DNA of 64,000 nucleotides from positions 3,162,001 through 3,226,000 of the forward strand of contig OX337240.1 of assembly GCA_946965045.2 (NCBI GenBank). Reading direction: 5' to 3'. This DNA comes from Epithemia pelagica (lineage: Eukaryota > Bacillariophyta > Bacillariophyceae > Surirellales > Surirellaceae). The notes beneath the pieces are model-generated. The model made no database searches and was not told the origin of the DNA. It saw only the letters and a program-made list of their open reading frames with translations. How positions within the stretch are numbered: position 1 is the first letter of the stretch; each line of letters begins with the position of its first letter. The position numbers and the translations under genes were made by a program. This document shows positions 17,269 to 27,473 of the stretch, in pieces.

Positions 17269-18804
17269 CCCTAAGTATTTTCCCCTTTTTTGGCATGTTT
17301 TAGTACAAGAACTCCCAACGAAGGTTGTACTTACACCTTCACTAAGCACCCGAGACGACTTCTCCCAGAGTTCAAGAAATTTCTCTCCTTCTTGCTCCAC
17401 AACAACAACAAGCTTCTACATTTCAAAACAGATCTTCCCTCTGTATTGGCTAAGTTGTGTTTGGAGACTGTGGAGTCGGTTCAACACCACACAACAGTGA
17501 TGACCTACTGCACTGGTCGGGTCCTTCGGCAACAAGAGAGTTCACAGCAATTCTCTCTATGCAGTCCATCATATATTGCAAGTATGATGGCATCAGTGCT
17601 TACCATACTGCGGGCCAGTATTTGTTCTCTAATATACTCCATGGGGACTGGTTACCACGAGAGGGCTATGACCTTGGTCGAGAAGGCCCAACAGTCCATC
17701 ACAACCAATTTTTTGGGTAGCATGATCCGCCGGATGCGGGAAAAAGAGATTTTGACTCCATCTAGCCGAAAAGTCTCTATTCAGGGAAATAAAGACATTT
17801 TGGTTGACAACTTCAGGTTTCCTTTCCCGAAGTGGTGCAAGGTTATCCCGACAATCTACGATGCATGCATGCAAGCCTTGTGCAAAGTCATTGTTGGGAA
17901 TCAATGGGTCTTTCTCCTGGACAGGAGATATGGTATGGAAGTGTCGTGGGACTCTGTTGGGAAGGTACAGATGACACTACATTCCGCATCCAGGAGTTAC
18001 ACCCATGGAGATATTGCACTCTGTCAAGACTACGATTCATACCATTTGGACATTGTTGCATCATACCTAGAACTGGCCTTCCACGGAACAGGCCTTGGCT
18101 CCATGAGGTACACTGAAGTTGAGAGGTGTTTATTTTCAGATACACGGTGGCATGGTTTGAGTTTCTATTACTACTCGCACTCGGACAAAAGCTTCACTGC
18201 GATGGACAATAAACACCGCAAATTGGTCGAGCATAAACTTTGTGAGTCATTGAGCCGGATTTATCTTGTCTTTCGGGTGGTTGGTCAATTGCGTGGTACT
18301 TCCCTTCGTCCTCTTGTCCCTGTTCGGAGTGGACGTGTCTTCATGATGTCGGATGCAGTGGCTGCTATCTATGGGTTGGAAGGTCGACCGGATTGTATCC
18401 AGATACGACATGTTTGGACATCGGTTTCCAATATCCTGTTCCCCGATGTTGATGAAACCAACATTCACAATCAACATACAATTCAGGCAGTGGCGGAGCA
18501 GTCAGGGCATAGCTACAAAACACATCGGGACCACTACAGCTCATCCAATATCAGTTCAAAAGAGGAGTTATTCAGCATATACCACCGAGCACTTGGGGAA
18601 AATTATGTTGGAAAGGAAAGTGGCATGCCTCGATGCCTGACTGAAGATCATATACTACAGACACTACAAAAGTTGTTTGGGCCAAGTGCCAGCTACCTCA
18701 GCAGAGAGCAAGAATCGATGATACTCTTTTCGTCAACTGAACGCAACAAACATGGTCATTTTGGTTTGCCGTGTGGGGGAGGAAAATCACTCTCCTGGAT
18801 TCTG
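17269..18804 (+). mobile_element. Helicase/recombinase element fragment E1
   Basis: Begins CCCTAAGTATTTTCCCC, a variant of the family tip CCCTAAGGATATTTGCC, followed by the family word TTTAGTACAAG. It goes almost at once into coding sequence, so the normal leader and zinc-finger module are deleted. It ends where the next element's CCCTAAGGA begins at 18,805. Confidence 0.7.
17290..18804 (+). pseudogene. Truncated tyrosine-recombinase-like/helicase protein (E1)
   Basis: About 505 open residues that align with the middle of the intact protein at 60,228-64,000. Shared features are the block GTGLGSMRYTEVE (cf. GFGCGADRFSEVH), RHVWTSVSNILFPD (cf. RQFWTSLVNLLFPD) and EQSGHSYKTHRDHY (cf. SKHSQQTAMSNY). 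This is the R...R/H...HS-T-Y layout expected of a tyrosine recombinase. The frame ends at the helicase Walker A, LPCGGGKSLSWILP, cut by the insertion of the next element, so all helicase motifs after the P-loop are missing. The N-terminal zinc fingers are also missing. The ATG at 17,290 lies near the element tip and may not be a native start. No internal stop is visible, so truncation may be recent. Confidence 0.7.
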
Positions 18805-19678
18805 CCCTAAGGATATTTGCCTTTTTTGGGTGTCTTTAGTACTAGACACCGTAGGATTTGAACGTGTGCATATGAGCACAAGGGGCTATAGTATCTGTGC
18901 ATATGAGCACTGATATATATGCCTTTTGTTGCAAAAGAGCACTGCCCCTTGTGCAGATGAGCACAGAATGTCTATGCCCCGCTCAAGTCTAATTTCTAAG
19001 CACTCATATTCAATATGAGTCCTTAATTTCATTCATTACTAACCATTACCGCACTCTTAGTTGTTCCCCCATTCTTTGGCGCAAAAAGCTCGCCTGCGTG
19101 CCCCTTCGCGCCAAACATCTTCACCTGAAAACCTCAATAGGCCCAACATCTTCACTTGAAAACCTCAATTGGCCCAACAAAAGGTCATTGTTGTTTCATG
19201 AATTATGACTCTTGCAAAGAGTCCCATCCTTGCTTTTGCTTGAGAGTCGGCTGGTTATGTCTCTTCCTCTGTTCCATGCACACGAGGAAACCAGCAATGG
19301 CTACCAACAATGGGCCTGGAACGCCATCTCCATCCCGGAGACGGCCTGTGAAGAAGATCCGTTCCGATCTGGGCATTGGCTTGTCATGTTTAGATGCTAC
19401 AATTGTGACACCCTTTGGTATGGGATGCGGCATATGCAAGAAATCATTCGGAGAAAGTCTTTGGTCCATGCAGCGGCATCTAAATCAACATGGAGTCTAT
19501 GTCTCAGCAACTGACAACCGACTCCTTGTCGCAAGAAAACAGTCCCTTGAGCAAATTTTGCAAGAAGACCCTCATACCGCAAAAAACTTCTTCACGGGGA
19601 GGTCTGTTCTTGGATATTCCTGCAGGTGTCTTGTTGGTTGGACAAGACTCAGCAATGTTATGCGTCATCTCTCCTCAA
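18805..19678 (+). mobile_element. Helicase-element fragment E2a (left end, type A)
   Basis: Tip CCCTAAGGATATTTGCC at 18,805, then four subterminal copies of a TTGCNNATGAGCA-like word (18,870-18,970), the motif GGCCCAACAAAAGGTCATT (19,171) and a zinc-finger frame. Nearly identical left ends start at 20,975, 22,674 and 26,098. It is cut at about 19,678, where a second leader begins. Confidence 0.75.
18870..18970 (+). repeat. Left subterminal repeats of the helicase elements
   Basis: Four spaced words, GTGCATATGAGCAC twice, TTGCAAAAGAGCAC and GTGCAGATGAGCAC. Equivalent sets are at about 21,040-21,140, 21,565-21,660, 22,735-22,835, 25,085-25,190 and 26,160-26,255. Likely recognition sites for the element's own DNA-binding module. 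Confidence 0.65.
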
Positions 19679-19719
19679 AATTTCCTGTGAATGACCTGCA
19701 TTGGGCCTTTTTGTCTTGA
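19297..19719 (+). pseudogene. Zinc-finger N-terminal module, truncated (E2a)
   Basis: Starts at MATNNGPGTPSPS. This start is supported by the paralogue at 25,678, where homology begins at the equivalent Met (MASPSNNGPG), whereas the longer upstream frame is only conserved leader DNA. It contains a C2H2-like finger, GCGICKKSFGESLWSMQRHLNQHG, and a second Cys/His block, YSCRCLVGWTRLSNVMRHLSS. This would be the DNA-binding N-terminus of the helicase protein. The last 13 codons are read-through into an unrelated leader, so the protein is broken. Confidence 0.65.
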
Positions 19720-20974
19720 AGATTTCCTGTGAATGACCCTGCATTGGGCCTTTTTGTCGTGCCCATTTCGACCATCCAGCTGCAAACCGACAATGGCAGC
19801 AAATCCTACTGCTGATCCTAAGTTGGAGCTGTTTGATCCCTTAAGTGGGAAGGCCTTTCGGGGTCATCATGGTCTCCATGTTTCCCACTATGGTGTTTTC
19901 TGTGTGGAGTGTCGAATGTCTGTGGCGAGCTCACCTTCATCCCTCCAACGCCACCTCAAGAAACATCCAAGCTGGGAGCTCATCATCTCCCTTCAAGATT
20001 TGAAGAATCTGTGTTCTAAGCACATTGAAGAATTAAAACACAATCAAGATATTACAATCAGCCACCTACGAATTCAAGATGGCTACAAGTGTTCTTGCGG
20101 CAATTTGTTCAAGGAACAAAGGTACCTGAAGAACCACTGTCGATACAACGGGGCATGCCAGTCATCAAGTGCTACAAAAATTAAGGCTGTTGTAACTGTT
20201 TGTTTCAGATTTGTTCATGTGGATTCGAGTCATCCTTCAGACGATTGGAATATCCATAATACAGAGACCATCCTTGAAGGGTTTGCTTCCCCACGTGGTG
20301 GTCTCAAGACATACTGCCAATTATTCCACGGACTGTGTTTGTCCCATCGAGAAGACTTTTTGAAAAAAATGACTGAGATGATAGGTTGGGCGAATCAAAA
20401 GAGCCAAACCAAGACCATGAACCTATGTTGTGTGCACTAGTGTCTGACTCTAGTGTTTGGTTGGAGTCTCATGTCAGACTCCATTTCAGTCGAACACCTG
20501 GGAATTTCCGAGCAGGGTTGATGGTCTTTGATGGTTCGGATGTTGACGAGGTTAGCCAAAACACAACATTTGTGTTCAGAGAGAACAATGATGTGGTTGG
20601 GAGGGAACTCAAGAAATTGTTGTGTTTTCTCTTTCGGCAAGACATCAACAACAAGTGGCATGACCGGATTCATGGCGAAAAGGAAAAGAAGAAAGAGTCT
20701 GTTCATGAAATTTTGTAGGGCCTGTTGTTGGATACTATGTCGAATGTCATGGATGATGCGATGGTTGTTGTTTACTGTCTGAGTCGGATGCTCAGAATAC
20801 ATCAAGATAAGGGACTGAAGTTTGTTTCACCTGGGTATTCAGCCAGTATTTGCTCAGATGTTCTTTGCTTGTTGCGAGGGGCAGTGTGTTCGGCTATTGC
20901 GGACTTTGTCGACAATGTCATTCCGCAGGCCACAGCATTGGTGAAACAAGTCCGACAAAGTTCTGTACTACATA
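19679..20974 (+). mobile_element. Helicase-element fragment E2b
   Basis: Begins inside a leader that carries the motif GAATGACC...TTGGGCC twice (19,689 and 19,731). It has no CCCTAAGGA tip, so the junction with E2a is an internal rearrangement. It ends at the tip of E3 at 20,975. Confidence 0.55.
19793..20974 (+). pseudogene. Second zinc-finger type plus recombinase N-terminal region, broken (E2b)
   Basis: Starts MAANPTADPK. Zinc-binding blocks are FCVECRMSVASSPSSLQRHLKKH and YKCSCGNLFKEQRYLKNHC. The frame shifts at about 20,400-20,440, continues in the next frame, meets a TAG at 20,716 and continues again to 20,974, where the next element interrupts it. The final part (SPGYSASICSDVLCLLRGAVCS) aligns with the intact protein across its intron position, which supports the spliced form there. 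Its zinc-finger module differs from that in E2a, showing that the family carries several N-terminal types. Confidence 0.65.
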
Positions 20975-21504
20975 CCCTAAGGATATTTGCCTTTTTTGGG
21001 TGTCTTTAGTACTAGGCACCATAAGATTTGAACGTGTGCATATGAGCACAAGGGGCTATAGTATCTGTGCATATGAGCACTGATATATATGCCTTTTGTT
21101 GCAAAAGAGCACTGCCCCTTGTGCAGATGAGCACAGAATGTCTATGCCCCGCTCAAGTCTAATTTCTAAGCACTCATATTCAATATGAGTCCTTAATTTC
21201 ATTCATTACTAACCATTACCGCACTCTTAGTTGTTCCCCCATTCTTTTGGCGCGAAAAGCTCGCCTGCGTGCCCCTTCGCGCCAAACATCTTCACCTGAA
21301 AACCTCAATAGGCCCAATATCTTCACCTGAAAACCTCAATTGGCCCAACAAAAGGTCATTGTTGTTTCATGAATTATGACTCTTGCAAAGAGTCCCATCC
21401 TTGCTTTTGCTTGAGAGTCGGCTGGTTATGTCTCTTCCTCTGTTCCATGCACACGAGGAAACCAGCAATGGCTACCAATAATGGGCCTGGAACGCCATCT
21501 CCAT
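20975..21504 (+). mobile_element. Helicase-element fragment E3 (left end only)
   Basis: A type A left end nearly identical to 18,805-19,333. It contains the leader and only the first few codons of the zinc-finger frame (ATG about 21,468), then is interrupted after CCATCTCCATCCC by the tip of E4. The uninterrupted sequence in sister copies reads CCATCCCGGAGACG, so the insertion point is exactly after CCC. Confidence 0.75.
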
Positions 21505-21935
21505 CCCTAAGGATAATGCACTTTTTTTTGCTGACTTGTACAAGGACCCGTAGAAATCTACTGTTGCATATGAGCAACAATTTCCACAGTAGATTGTTGC
21601 ATATGAGCATTTTGTTGCGGATGAGCAGCCATTTTGTTAAGTATTGTTGCGGATGAGCAGATAGCTTGCCTGTGCCCCCCCCCTAGATTTAGTTCCTAGC
21701 ACTCATATTGAATATGGCTACTTGTTTTCTTTGACTACTAGCCATTACCGCACTCTTAGTTGTTTCCCATTCGTCTGGCAGGAAAAGCTCACCGGTGTGA
21801 CCCTTCGCGCCAAAAATCATTCGGAAGTAAAGGTCATTCACCTGAAAATCTCAATAGGCCCAACAAAAAATGACCATTCGTTGGTGTGTAAATCAGACCC
21901 AATGCAATTCTGCAAAGAGTCATTAGTAACAACGA
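21505..21935 (+). mobile_element. Helicase-element fragment E4 (divergent left end)
   Basis: Tip CCCTAAGGATAATGCAC, followed by four TTGCATATGAGCA/TTGCGGATGAGCAG words (about 21,565-21,660) and the GGCCCAACAAAAAATGACC motif. Cut at 21,936 by E5. No gene remains. Confidence 0.65.
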
Positions 21936-22673
21936 CCCTAAGGAAATTTAGGTCTAGATTCTAGTTTTTGTACCAGAGCCCGTAGCTTTCTACAGGTTGC
22001 ACTTGAGCTGCATATTTTGCACATGAGCTCCCATAGGTACAGCTAGGTATCATTACGAGCTGTTGGACTCCCAACCCACGCGCGAGCCTAGCCTTTGGCC
22101 AATCTCCACCGTCTCAGAAACCAAATTTTACTAAAGGGCTAAACTGTGGAAGTGTTTTTTATTAAATATAAGAACCCGAGCATCCAATTTTTCACCAAAA
22201 CCATCCGATCCAACTTAGGATGCCTTATCAACAGCAATGCTCAACCTGTCACTCTGATGTAACTATCCAATCTGTTAGAGTAATAACAATTCTACTGCAC
22301 TGTATAGTTACATCAGCACCAGCGCACCTCCAACGATGCTCATTTTCGCTCCCAAAACTGGCCTTCACGCTCGCAGCAAAATATGAGGACGAACCTCCAC
22401 AGTCAGTCGGCCTACTCGATCGCCCACCCCACCCAACATTTATTTCTATACATACTTGAATACAGCATTTCCCACGAGTCGCAGGTCAATCGTTGTTCAT
22501 TCACTAATTTCAATTGGGAAACCTCGTTTGGGCCTCTCTTCCGAAAGGAGCATCCGATGACCCCAACTTGTCGAAATTGACGATGTATCATGGATTGCTC
22601 CTCCATCTCACCACATAACACGTAATCCCCTTGCTGAAGCAATCTTTGTATACAGACCGACCCGTTGGCAAGT
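21936..22673 (+). mobile_element. Possible non-autonomous element E5
   Basis: Starts CCCTAAGGAAATTTAGG and may end at 22,673-22,678 with TCCTTA, the inverse of the tip, directly fused to the next element's AGGA. If so it is the only fragment in the array with both ends. It contains two degenerate TTGCACNTGAGCT words near the left end. No coding sequence was recognised. Confidence 0.45.
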
Positions 22674-23438
22674 CCTTAAGGATATTTGCCTTTTTTGGGT
22701 GTCTTTAGTACTAGGCACCGTAAGATTTGAACGTGTGCATATGAGCACAAGGGGCTATAGTATCTGTGCATATGAGCACTGATATGTATGCCTTTTGTTG
22801 CAAAAGAGCACTGCCCCTTGTGCAGATGAGCACAGAATGTCTATGCCCCGCTCAAGTCTAATTCCTAAGCACTCATATTCAATATGAGTCCTTAATTTCA
22901 TTCATTACTAACCATTACCGCACTCTTAGTTGTTCCCCCATTCTTTTGGTGCGAAAAGCTCGCCTGCGTGCCCCTTCGCGCCAAACATCTTCACCTGAAA
23001 ACCTCAATAGGCCTAACATCTTCACCTGAAAACCTCAATTGGCCCAACAAAAGGTCATTGTTGTTTCATGAATTATGACTCTTGCAAAGAGTCCCATCCT
23101 TGCTTTTGCTTGAGAGTCGGCTGGTTATGTCTCTTCCTCTGTTCCATGCACACGAGGAAACCAGCAATGGCTACCAACAATGGGCCTGGAACGCCATCTC
23201 CATCCTGGAGACGGCCTGTGAAGAAGATCCGTTCCGATCAGGGCATTGGCTTGTCATGTTTAGATGCTACAATTGTGACACCCTTTGGTATGGGATGCGG
23301 CATATGCAAGAAATCATTCGGAGAAAGTCTCTGGTCCATGCAGCGGCATCTAAATCAACATGGAGTCTATGTCTCAGCAACTGACAACCGACTCCTTGTT
23401 GCAAGAAAACAGTCCCTTGAGCAAATTTTGCAAGAAGA
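22674..23438 (+). mobile_element. Helicase-element fragment E6 (left end)
   Basis: A type A left end nearly identical to E2a, beginning at the fused junction CCTTAAGGATATTTGCC. It carries the zinc-finger frame to 23,438, where E7 interrupts after AAGACCCT. The sister copy reads AAGACCCTCATACC. Confidence 0.7.
23167..23438 (+). pseudogene. Zinc-finger module, truncated (E6)
   Basis: MATNNGPGTPSPS start. The finger GCGICKKSFGESLWSMQRHLNQHG is intact, and one Arg after the start region is replaced by Trp. The frame is cut by insertion of E7 at codon 91 or so. Confidence 0.65.
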
Positions 23439-24925
23439 CCCTAAGGAGAAAGTGCTCGTCTGTAGGCCCTCGTAGACTCTGTACTGCATATTTTCCCACC
23501 TGGGAGCAGCCCCTGTCTCATATTTTCCCACCTGGGAACAGCCCAGCCTCATATTTTCCCACCTGGGAACAGCCCTCGTCCTCATATTTTCCCACCTGGG
23601 AACAGCCCCTTTCTCACTGTAGAGCAGCCCACCTTCCCCATATTTTCCTATTTGGGGTCGTATTCCCCCTCTGTTGTACAGCCCTCATCCCCAATATACT
23701 CCCAAGCCCATACATATTAAAGCTAGGATTTCCTAGATATAAGCTAGATCTATACACATGACTATCGATAGTATTAATTTTCTTCACTTGAAGATCTCAT
23801 TTTTTGGTCATTGGGCCCAACACCAGTCATTCTGTTCAAGATTTCTGGTGAATGACCCTCCTTTGGGCCTGTTGTCTTTGGGTATGTTTTCGCACAAGAA
23901 TCATACATGGATGACTCGTCACATTCTGCTGGGTGACTTCATAGTTCCTCCTGCCGTGGTACATGCATGTTTGATTGTTGCCAACACACACCTCTATCAG
24001 CAATCAACCAGTATTGTGAATCTATGGTGAGTGCTTGATACCGAAAGCATCTATGATTCATCATTCTCGATTCCTATTTCTAACATCAGCTACTTTCTAC
24101 TATTCACATTGGCACACAGGAAGGAGTTGAACGAGGGAATGTCACATGTCAGCTCCAGTCAAGTCTCTTCCAGGCTTGCTGCAGGTCTCGTTCTCTTGTG
24201 GACATGAAAAATAAGTCGCTTCAAGCGCCTTTGAAGTGGGCAGTCTCTGGGCCCATGAGGAACATAGCCTGGTCTGTTGAAGGGCTCGAAACAGGCAAAA
24301 CAGGCTTTGTTCTTGAGCACCCGAGAAACACTCACCGGACATTTACTTCTTCGGTGGTTTGTTGATCCACAGTTGAAACAGGATCCATAGTCAAGGCACT
24401 TCTCCCCATTGCATGTTGCATCCATGCAAACAACACATTGAACAATCAAACGTTGGATGCACTCTTCTGCCATGGACGATTCAATGTCTTGCCGTCTGAC
24501 TCTTTCAACTACTTGTGTCTGTCCACTCTCTTGGGCCTTTTTCCTGCAGAAATCGCAAACCCCACAATGTGTTACACGAATGCCAAACTTCTGTGAAATA
24601 TTTGCAACACGACAACCATGCTCTTGCAACCAATTTTTTATGGAAGCTGATCCAAATATGGCTTCGAAGCTTTTCCTTGGCCGCTCTCCAACAATCAACC
24701 GTTTTGCCTGAGGCGTCTTCAGGGTCATGTCCTCGTCCATGTCCCCTCTCTGAAAACCTGTTGGGTACAATAAGGTGAAACTTCCATTATTCTTTCGCTG
24801 GCTTGGTCGTAGTCGGCCAATCGCTTGTACATCGTTCATCAGTCTATAAATCAATCCACATACGATAACATGCCGACACAGGTCATTTTCAATTCCGCAG
24901 AGACCACATGTTGTTGATATCAACA
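23439..24925 (-). mobile_element. Helicase-element fragment E7 (right end, minus orientation)
   Basis: On the plus strand it starts CCCTAAGGAGAAAGTGC (type B end). About five copies of CCCACCTGGGAACAGCCC follow between 23,500 and 23,620, then the GGTCATTGGGCCC and GAATGACCCTCCTTTGGGCC motifs, then the C-terminal helicase coding end on the minus strand. The element's 3' end therefore carries the inverse tip TCCTTAGGG. It is truncated at 24,926 by E8. Confidence 0.65.
24159..24925 (-). pseudogene. C-terminal part of the helicase protein (E7)
   Basis: Starts mid-gene at helicase motif V (LISTTCGLCGIEND; intact protein: LVGTTCTLVGNEN), then motif VI VQAIGRLRPSQRK. After it come the C-terminal Cys clusters HCGVCDFCRKK and CVVCMDATCNGEKC and a CCHC zinc knuckle, CFNCGSTNHRRSKC. 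The natural stop is at 24,159. The upstream part is removed by the E8 tip. It shows that the family protein ends in zinc-binding modules, possibly for nucleic-acid contact. Confidence 0.7.
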
Positions 24926-25026
24926 CCCTAAGGAGAAAGTGCCTGTCCGTAGGCCTATGTAGACTCTAGCGTCCCACTGCAGAACAGCCCCCATCCCACT
25001 TGTCCCACTGCAGAATCGCCCTCTAT
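24926..25026 (-). mobile_element. Helicase-element fragment E8 (type B tip, 101 bp)
   Basis: CCCTAAGGAGAAAGTGCC followed by two CCCACTGCAGAACAGCC-type repeats, cut at once by E9. Confidence 0.65.
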
Positions 25027-26097
25027 CCCTAAGGATATTTCACTTTTTTGGGAGCTTTTAGTACTAGAGACCGTAGAATTTGAACGTGTGCATATGAGCA
25101 CAAAATCCTATAGTGCCTGTTGCATATGAGCAAGGATTTGTTGCGGATGAGCTGCAATTTGTTATGCTTTTGTTGCGATTGAGCAGTGGCCTTGTCTATG
25201 CTCCTTTGACCACTCCCCAAAAGCAGTCATATTCAATATGCTCTATACTGGCCAGATACTTTTCAGAGCTCTGCCAGCTAGGTTTTTGTCTTGCCCTACT
25301 CTACATAGAAGAATCAACGTAAGATTGAATTTCCTTTGGTTTGCTGTACACAATTTCCTTGTTACAACAAACCAGCTAATATGTGTGTACAAGTGACATA
25401 TATTTGTACACAAATGACCAACTAACTTTTTTGTACAATCTTTTTTCCTGCCAAATGACGCTGGCATTTCATAGAAAAATCTCATTTCACCCATCACTAG
25501 TTCTCATCAAAATCCCATTTTGACCATTCCTAGTTTATGCCTCTAGGTCTTTGTACCTACCCATCATTCGTCCAGTAAATTGGGCCCAATGCAATTCTGC
25601 AAAGGGTCATCACTCCCTTTCTTTGATGAACGATGAAAGATGTCTCTTGAACACTCTCAGCAAAACCTCTATCAACCATGGCTTCCCCCTCTAATAATGG
25701 GCCAGGGACTCCTTCTCCATCAAGGAGGAGACCAACGAAGAAAAAAAAGGAAGAGGACAAACTACAGGCTGTCGATGTCACGCTAGTGACCCCCTTTGGT
25801 ATGGGATGTCGCCTATGTGGGAAACCGTTTGGAACCAGTCTATGGTCCATGCAAAGGCACCTTAATGGCCATGGTGTGTCTGTCTCACATTCTGAAAGCC
25901 AGACACTGATAAAACATCAAATGACCCTCCTTCAAGGTGTTATGCAAGACATTTCAAGTGTTTCTCAATCTATGACGGGGGAAAAGGTCAAGTGCTATTC
26001 ATGTCATTGTCTTGTTGGGAGCTTGAAACTTCAAAATGTGTACAGACATTTGTCCTCGGGTCGTACCTGCAGTGCTCCCTCCCCTACAGAAGAGGAA
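25027..26097 (+). mobile_element. Helicase-element fragment E9 (divergent left end)
   Basis: Tip CCCTAAGGATATTTCAC, subterminal words TTGCATATGAGCA, TTGCGGATGAGCT and TTGCGATTGAGCAG (25,085-25,190), the TGGGCCCAATGCAATTCTGC leader with CAAAGGGTCAT, then a zinc-finger frame. Truncated by E10 at 26,098. Confidence 0.7.
25678..26097 (+). pseudogene. Zinc-finger module, truncated (E9)
   Basis: MASPSNNGPGTPSPSRRRP start. Fingers are GCRLCGKPFGTSLWSMQRHLNGHG and CYSCHCLVGSLKLQNVYRHLSS. About 140 residues are open before the E10 insertion. The Lys/Glu-rich linker after the start differs from E2a, while the finger region is conserved, so selection on the finger is plausible. Confidence 0.65.
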
Positions 26098-26823
26098 CTA
26101 AGGATATTTGCCTTTTTTGGGTGTCTTTAGTACTAGACACCGTAGGATTTGAACGTGTGCATATGAGCACAAGGGGCTATAGTATCTGTGCATATGAGCA
26201 CTGATATGTATGCCTTTTGTTGCAAAAGAGCACTGCCCCTTGTGCAGATGAGCACAGAATGTCTATGCCCCGCTCAAGTCTAATTTCTAAGCACTCATAT
26301 TCAATATGAGTCCTTAATTTCATTCATTACTAACCATTACCGCACTCTTAGTTGTTCCCCCATTCTTTGGCGCGAAAAGCTCGCCTGCGTGCCCCTTCAC
26401 GCCCAACATCTTCACCTGAAAACCTCAATTGGCCCAACAAAAGGTCATTGATGTTTCATGAATTATGACTCTTGCAAAGAGGCCCATCCTTGCTTTTGCT
26501 TGAGAGTCGGCTGGTTATGTCTCTTCCTCTGTTCCATGCACACGAGGAAACCAGCAATGGCTACCAACAATGGGCCTGGAACGCCATCTCCATCCCGGAG
26601 ACGGCCTGTGAAGAAGATCCGTTCTGATCAGGGCATTGGCTTGTCATGTTTAGATGCTACAATTGTGACACCCTTTGGTATGGGATGCGGCATATGCAAG
26701 AAATCATTTCTGTCTTTGGTCCATGCAGCGGTATCTAAATCAACATGGAGTCTGTGTCTCAGCAACTGACAATCGACTCCTTGTAGCAAGAAAACAGTCC
26801 CTTAAGTAAATTTTGCAAGAAGA
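26098..26823 (+). mobile_element. Helicase-element fragment E10 (left end)
   Basis: A type A left end joined at GAACTAAGGATATTTGCC, without the CCC seen at most other junctions. The leader lacks one of two repeated CTTCACCTGAAAACCTC lines. Cut at the same AAGACCCT site as E6, by a type B tip. Confidence 0.7.
26557..26823 (+). pseudogene. Zinc-finger module with frameshift (E10)
   Basis: Same start as E2a. A five-base loss after GCGICKKSF (about 26,710) shifts the frame within the finger, and a stop follows about 20 codons later. Truncated by E11. Confidence 0.65.
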
Positions 26824-26874
26824 CCCTAAGGAGAAAGTGCCTGTCCGTAGGCCTACGTAGAATCTAGCGTCCCA

Positions 26875-26995
26875 CTGCAGAACAGCCCCAATCCCACTTG
26901 TCCCACTGCAGAATCGCCCTCTGTCCCACTGCAGAAGTGCCCTGTCCCACTGCAGAACAGCCTGCTGTCCCACTGCACAACAGCCCACTAGAACA
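26875..26995 (+). repeat. Right subterminal repeats of the helicase elements
   Basis: Five or six copies of TCCCACTGCAGAACAGCC with spacing of about 20-25 bases. Counterparts are at 24,980-25,020 (two) and 23,500-23,620 (variant CCCACCTGGGAACAGCCC). They define the type B end. Confidence 0.65.
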
Positions 26996-27227
26996 GCCCT
27001 ATTCTAGTCATACCTATGCCCATGCTTATTAGTTATTCCTAGCTCGACTAGTTTCATTTCCCGTCACTACAAGTGTGACTGGGTCAGATTCTTGTGTGAA
27101 ATGACCCTTCTTTGGGCCTAATATTTTTTTGTGAGACGTGATTAGATTTTTTGTGAGATGACTCTTCTATGGGTCTTTTGATGATGGTCTTTAACCCGAC
27201 ACACAGTACCTACTAACTTAATACTAT

Positions 27228-27473
27228 CTACTTGAATGCTTTCTTTGCATATGGATTCCTTGGTAGAGCTGGTCGTGCCACAGACGGTCTGGCTGCTGTG
27301 GTTGCATGAGGTGTCTGTGTCACTGTCATGCCCATCCGTTGTTCAACACTCTGACACAGAAAAGCATGAAACGAATGGCTGTCGCATGTTACTTCGGACA
27401 TGAAATCAGTCATTGCTCTGGATTGTCCATTGGTCTTCCTTGACTCATATACATCGATCATCAGCCGCTTCAA
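27228..27473 (-). pseudogene. Extreme C-terminus of a helicase protein (E11)
   Basis: 81 residues ending NPYAKKAFK. The intact protein at 63,990 also reaches an NPYA motif, which supports the assignment. Upstream helicase sequence is missing. Confidence 0.45.

Noticed and set aside
22220-22642. Frames of 65-79 codons inside E5
   Set aside because: No homology to other family copies and weak composition. Left unannotated.
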